From: RPRC01 sp034933285
GTDB taxonomy: Bacteria; Desulfobacterota; Desulfuromonadia; Geobacterales; Geobacteraceae
NCBI GenBank assembly: GCA_034933285.1
Contig: JAYFNT010000011.1
Location: 1-64,000, forward strand
Direction of reading: 5' to 3'
DNA: 64,000 bases
Shown here: in pieces, positions 61,253 through 64,000 of the stretch
How the letters are laid out: every line of letters starts with the position of its first letter
How positions within the stretch are numbered: position 1 is the stretch's first letter
Made by a program: the position numbers and the translations under genes
Notes under the pieces: generated by a model
What the model saw: only the letters and a program-made list of their open reading frames with translations
The model's database searches: none
What the model was told of the DNA's origin: nothing

Positions 61253-62191
61253 ATGACTCATTCAAAAGCGACAACACATCACGAGAAAAGATACAACGCC
61301 TTCTCAGACGAGCTGAAAAGGGTCTTCGGCTGCCGGGTCCACCGTATCTCGGTGGATGCCGGATTCACATGCCCCAACCGGGACGGCTCGGTGGGCACGG
61401 AAGGATGCATTTATTGCGGAGGCAAGGGTTCGGGAGCTCACGGTATCCTGCCCGACATATCAGTCTCGGCGCAAATAGAGGCGGGCAAGGAAGTGATGGT
61501 CCGCAAGTACAAGGCCAGGCGCTTCATCGCCTATTTCCAGGCTTTTTCCAATACCTACGCGCCGCCGGAACGACTCCGCGCACTCTACAACGAAGCACTG
61601 GCCGTGAATGACGTGGTCGGCCTGATCGTCGGCACGCGGCCTGACTGCCTGCCGCGGGAAACGGTCGCCATGCTGGCCGAGTACAGCCGGCGCACTTATT
61701 TCTGGCTGGAACTGGGGCTCCAGTCTCCCCTTGACCGTACCTTGAAGCTCCTGAAAAGAGGGCATGATTTTGCTTCGTTCGAAAAAGCTGTTCTGGCATG
61801 CCGAACCGAAGGAATCCGTATCTGTGCCCACGTGATACTGGGCCTGCCCGGGGAAACACGGGAAGAGATTCTTGCAACGGCCGGCATTCTGAACGGACTC
61901 GGGATCGACGGAGTCAAGATCCACCTGCTGCATGTCATGAAAGGCACCCCGCTTGAAGCGCTTTTCCTGCAGGGAGGGGTGAGGATGCTGGACAGGGACG
62001 AGTATGTAGGCCTGGTGTGCGACTTCCTTGAACGGCTCAGGCCTGAAATATCCATCCAGCGGCTTACCGGCGACGGTGGTCATGATCACCTGGTAGCGCC
62101 TCTGTGGTCGCTCAAGAAATTCGAAGTTCTGAACGCCATCGATTACGAGATGGAACGGAGGAACTCCAGTCAGGGCAGCGCCCTGTTATGA
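61253..62191 (+). CDS. Radical SAM protein, YhcC/TIGR01212 family, second copy
   Basis: A 312-residue paralog of the minus-strand protein at 3 kb. The cluster motif CPNRDGSVGTEGCIYC (CX11CX2C) and the segments IVGTRPDCLP, ELGLQS and HVILGLPGETREE are conserved. The function of the family is unknown. There is no obvious ribosome-binding site. It follows ftsK after an inverted repeat. Confidence 0.85.
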   Translation: MTHSKATTHHEKRYNAFSDELKRVFGCRVHRISVDAGFTCPNRDGSVGTEGCIYCGGKGSGAHGILPDISVSAQIEAGKEVMVRKYKARRFIAYFQAFSNTYAPPERLRALYNEALAVNDVVGLIVGTRPDCLPRETVAMLAEYSRRTYFWLELGLQSPLDRTLKLLKRGHDFASFEKAVLACRTEGIRICAHVILGLPGETREEILATAGILNGLGIDGVKIHLLHVMKGTPLEALFLQGGVRMLDRDEYVGLVCDFLERLRPEISIQRLTGDGGHDHLVAPLWSLKKFEVLNAIDYEMERRNSSQGSALL

Positions 62192-62350
62192 CCGGAAGAG
62201 TCAAAGGCGTGAACTCCCTTGCCCGGTAATATTCATTATGCTGTATCGTTCAACCAAGTCAAAGCCGGAAAAGAGGTCTTTTGCGGAAAAGTATGTTATG
62301 ATGCAGGGGCTTGGCATCATTATTCATCTCTAGATCACCGTGGAGTTCCC

Positions 62351-63070
62351 ATGTTACGATTCGCGATTCCGCGTCGTGCCGTACATTTTGCACTGACGTT
62401 CGCTGCTGTTTTCGCACTGTCCTCTTGCGCGACCATGCCAAAACCTGCCCCGCTCCCCAGCACCGCCCCGAAAGGCGACGTGCGAACGCTGCAATCCGAA
62501 ATCACCCTGTCCCTCAAAGCGTCCGGGAAGAGCATCGGCGGCCGCGGCTACCTGGTCTTCAGCCAACCTGACCGGTTTCACCTGGTCATGCTCTCTCCTT
62601 TCGGCACCACATTGATAGAGATTTACGTTTCAGGTGACCGGATAACCTGCCTTGTCCCTTCCAAGCAGACCGCCTACCAGGGCAGCATTTCGGAACTTCC
62701 GGAGCGTAACGGGCTCCGGGCATGGGGCCTGGTCCGCTGGGTAATTGATCAGCCTCCGCCCGGAACCGTCGCTCCGGGGGTCCATGAATACCTGACTGCA
62801 GGCGGAAAGAAGGAAACTCTCTCCTTCGACGAGCATGGGCTCCTGACCGGAAAGATCAATGCAGGAGGCGACAGGGTCACGTACGGCCAATACCACGACC
62901 GCAACGGCGTGGCCTTTCCTTCGACCATCGAAATGGCCAGTTCCAGCGGGGACACGGTAAAAATTGTTTTCAATGATCCGGAGATCAACTCTCCCCTGGA
63001 AGACACGGTTCTGACACCCAATCTTGATGGAATGGAAATGCATCCCCTGTCCGACTTCCGGGGGATGTAG
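62351..63070 (+). CDS. Lipoprotein with LolB/DUF4292-like beta fold
   Basis: A 239-residue lipoprotein. The signal peptide ends FALSSC with the lipidated Cys at 26. The mature part has many short beta strands (GRGYLVFSQPDRFHLVMLSPFGTTLIEIYVSGDRI), the half-barrel pattern of LolB/LolA-like or DUF4292 proteins that bind lipids. Precise membership is uncertain. GGAG lies seven bases before the ATG. An upstream in-frame extension to 62219 has no ribosome-binding site. Confidence 0.65.
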   Translation: MLRFAIPRRAVHFALTFAAVFALSSCATMPKPAPLPSTAPKGDVRTLQSEITLSLKASGKSIGGRGYLVFSQPDRFHLVMLSPFGTTLIEIYVSGDRITCLVPSKQTAYQGSISELPERNGLRAWGLVRWVIDQPPPGTVAPGVHEYLTAGGKKETLSFDEHGLLTGKINAGGDRVTYGQYHDRNGVAFPSTIEMASSSGDTVKIVFNDPEINSPLEDTVLTPNLDGMEMHPLSDFRGM

Positions 63071-63085
63071 CTTTCAAGGACTGCA

Positions 63086-63532
63086 TTACCTCCAGATGAA
63101 CCGGTCCAGTGCCCACCTCCCGCCTCCGGTGACGACCAGGGCCAGGGCCATGCCCAGCAGGGCAAGGTTGTATTCGATACCGTGCCCCCTCCCGGAAGCG
63201 CAGTACCAATTGAGGAAGAAGCCGTTCACCCAGTGCACCTTGTAGATGGCAACCGCCATGTTGACGCTGATGCCGATCGCGGAAAGACGGGTCAGCAACC
63301 CTCCCAAGACTCCCAGTCCGCCGCCGAATTCGGCGATGATCGCCATGAGTGTCAGGATAGGGGGGATGCCCATGTGAGCCTCGAAGTTCTTAAGGGTTGC
63401 GGTCAGTCCAGCCCCGCCGAACAGGCCCAGCAGCTTCTGGGAACCGTGAGCGATGAAAATAACCCCCAGGGGCACGCGGATAAAAAGCAGTGCAAGGGAA
63501 TCCAGGGTTGCATCAGAAGAACTTCTTGCCAT
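63086..63532 (-). CDS. DoxX family membrane protein
   Basis: A 148-residue protein with four membrane helices. FIRVPLGVIFIAHGSQKLLG and AIIAEFGGGLGVLGGLLTRL are the conserved DoxX segments. Family members have been linked to quinone-dependent redox or sulphur metabolism and to stress protection, but no clear role is known. It is convergent with the lipoprotein gene. Confidence 0.85.
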   Translation of the reverse strand: MARSSSDATLDSLALLFIRVPLGVIFIAHGSQKLLGLFGGAGLTATLKNFEAHMGIPPILTLMAIIAEFGGGLGVLGGLLTRLSAIGISVNMAVAIYKVHWVNGFFLNWYCASGRGHGIEYNLALLGMALALVVTGGGRWALDRFIWR

Positions 63533-63554
63533 CTTGCGCCTCCACTGAAAACGG

Positions 63555-63677
63555 TTTGATTGGTTCTATTGGTTGAATCAGTTGAATTAGTTGAATTTGT
63601 TGAATTTGTTGAATTTGTTTTATTGGTTGTATTCGTTGTATTGGTTGAGCTGGTTTCATTGGTTGATTGGTTCAACC
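63555..63677. repeat. Nonamer tandem repeat array (TTGGTTGAA-like)
   Basis: About thirteen degenerate copies of a 9-bp unit, for example TTGGTTGAA, TTTGTTGAA and TTGGTTGTA. It lies between doxX and the WYL gene and reaches the WYL stop codon. Confidence 0.85.
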
Positions 63678-64000
63678 GGTCTCGTTGCCATAGAGCCGCG
63701 TCATCTCCCGAACGACCCTGGACGCTTCGGCCCTGAGTTCGGGCGGATCGAGGATCTCGGCATGACAACCGTAAGACAGAACCCAGGAAATGATCTCCAT
63801 GGTTCCACCCGCCGCGAAGGATAAAACGACATCGCCGTTTGCACGTTCCTCAATCTCCTGGGACGAATGCCAGATCCGGTCCTTTACCGTATGGGCGACT
63901 GCATGCGAAAATTTAACACTTACGTTGACAGAAGATTCTTCTACGATTCCAAAGGAGTTCCTGAGGTGCTCCTCAGGCCGGTACTCACGGGGCAATTCGA
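63672..64000 (-). CDS. WYL-domain transcriptional regulator, C-terminal part
   Basis: Partial gene running off the right edge, 5' end missing. The visible 108 or so residues are the C-terminal WYL-associated region. VNVSVKFSHAVAHTVKDRIWH and GGTMEIISWVLSYGCHAEILDPPELR are typical of the WCX extension that follows the WYL domain in bacterial regulators of the PafC/YafY type. The DNA-binding part lies outside the window. Confidence 0.7.
   Translation of the reverse strand, partial: ELPREYRPEEHLRNSFGIVEESSVNVSVKFSHAVAHTVKDRIWHSSQEIEERANGDVVLSFAAGGTMEIISWVLSYGCHAEILDPPELRAEASRVVREMTRLYGNETG

Overview
The window looks like a chromosome segment of a strictly anaerobic deltaproteobacterium of the Geobacter/Pelobacter type (Desulfuromonadia). 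This rests on the mix of acetoin/2,3-butanediol genes controlled by an AcoR-type sigma-54 activator, HEAT-repeat and HD-GYP signalling proteins, several palindromic and short tandem repeat families, and a large molybdenum-cofactor regulon. No rRNA, tRNA, prophage, transposase or CRISPR array was seen. The organism is inferred from gene content, not from a database search.

Layout. 0-16 kb: the start of an acetoin dehydrogenase operon (acoA partial, acoX) behind a good sigma-54 promoter; a minus-strand run thiC-thiS-thiG, a radical SAM protein, an alpha/beta hydrolase and a Lin0512 protein; thiL; an acoR-like activator; then a butanediol cluster (outer-membrane protein, butanediol dehydrogenase, unknown membrane protein, universal stress protein, VOC protein, DUF6506). 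Butanediol would be oxidised to acetoin and cleaved by the TPP-dependent Aco enzymes. 16-33 kb: housekeeping and envelope genes (fabH, a three-gene HEAT/HD-GYP group, a second EF-G, PBP1A, HU, a YdbH/YdbL-like pair, an S24-like repressor, ssb).

33-56 kb: the outstanding part. Five Moco (or tungsten-cofactor) riboswitches, each followed by a hairpin terminator, head five plus-strand transcription units. Together these encode two TonB-dependent receptors, ExbB/ExbD/TonB plus a truncated TonB, a FecCD/BtuCD-type ABC importer with two periplasmic binding proteins, FmdE, two DUF364 proteins, three methyltransferases, a BioB/HmdB-like radical SAM protein with an unusual CX5CX2C cluster motif, MoeA, XdhC, and ModC/ModA without ModB. 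I read this as a TonB-dependent molybdenum/tungsten acquisition and cofactor system, possibly using a metal chelate made or modified by the methyltransferases and radical SAM enzyme. The riboswitches are a known RNA class; the assembled system is an inference.

55.7-64 kb: plsC, small membrane and TPR proteins, RNase J, FtsK, a second YhcC-type radical SAM protein, a lipoprotein, DoxX and the C-terminal end of a WYL-domain regulator, interspersed with a heptamer array, a nonamer array and a nested inverted repeat.
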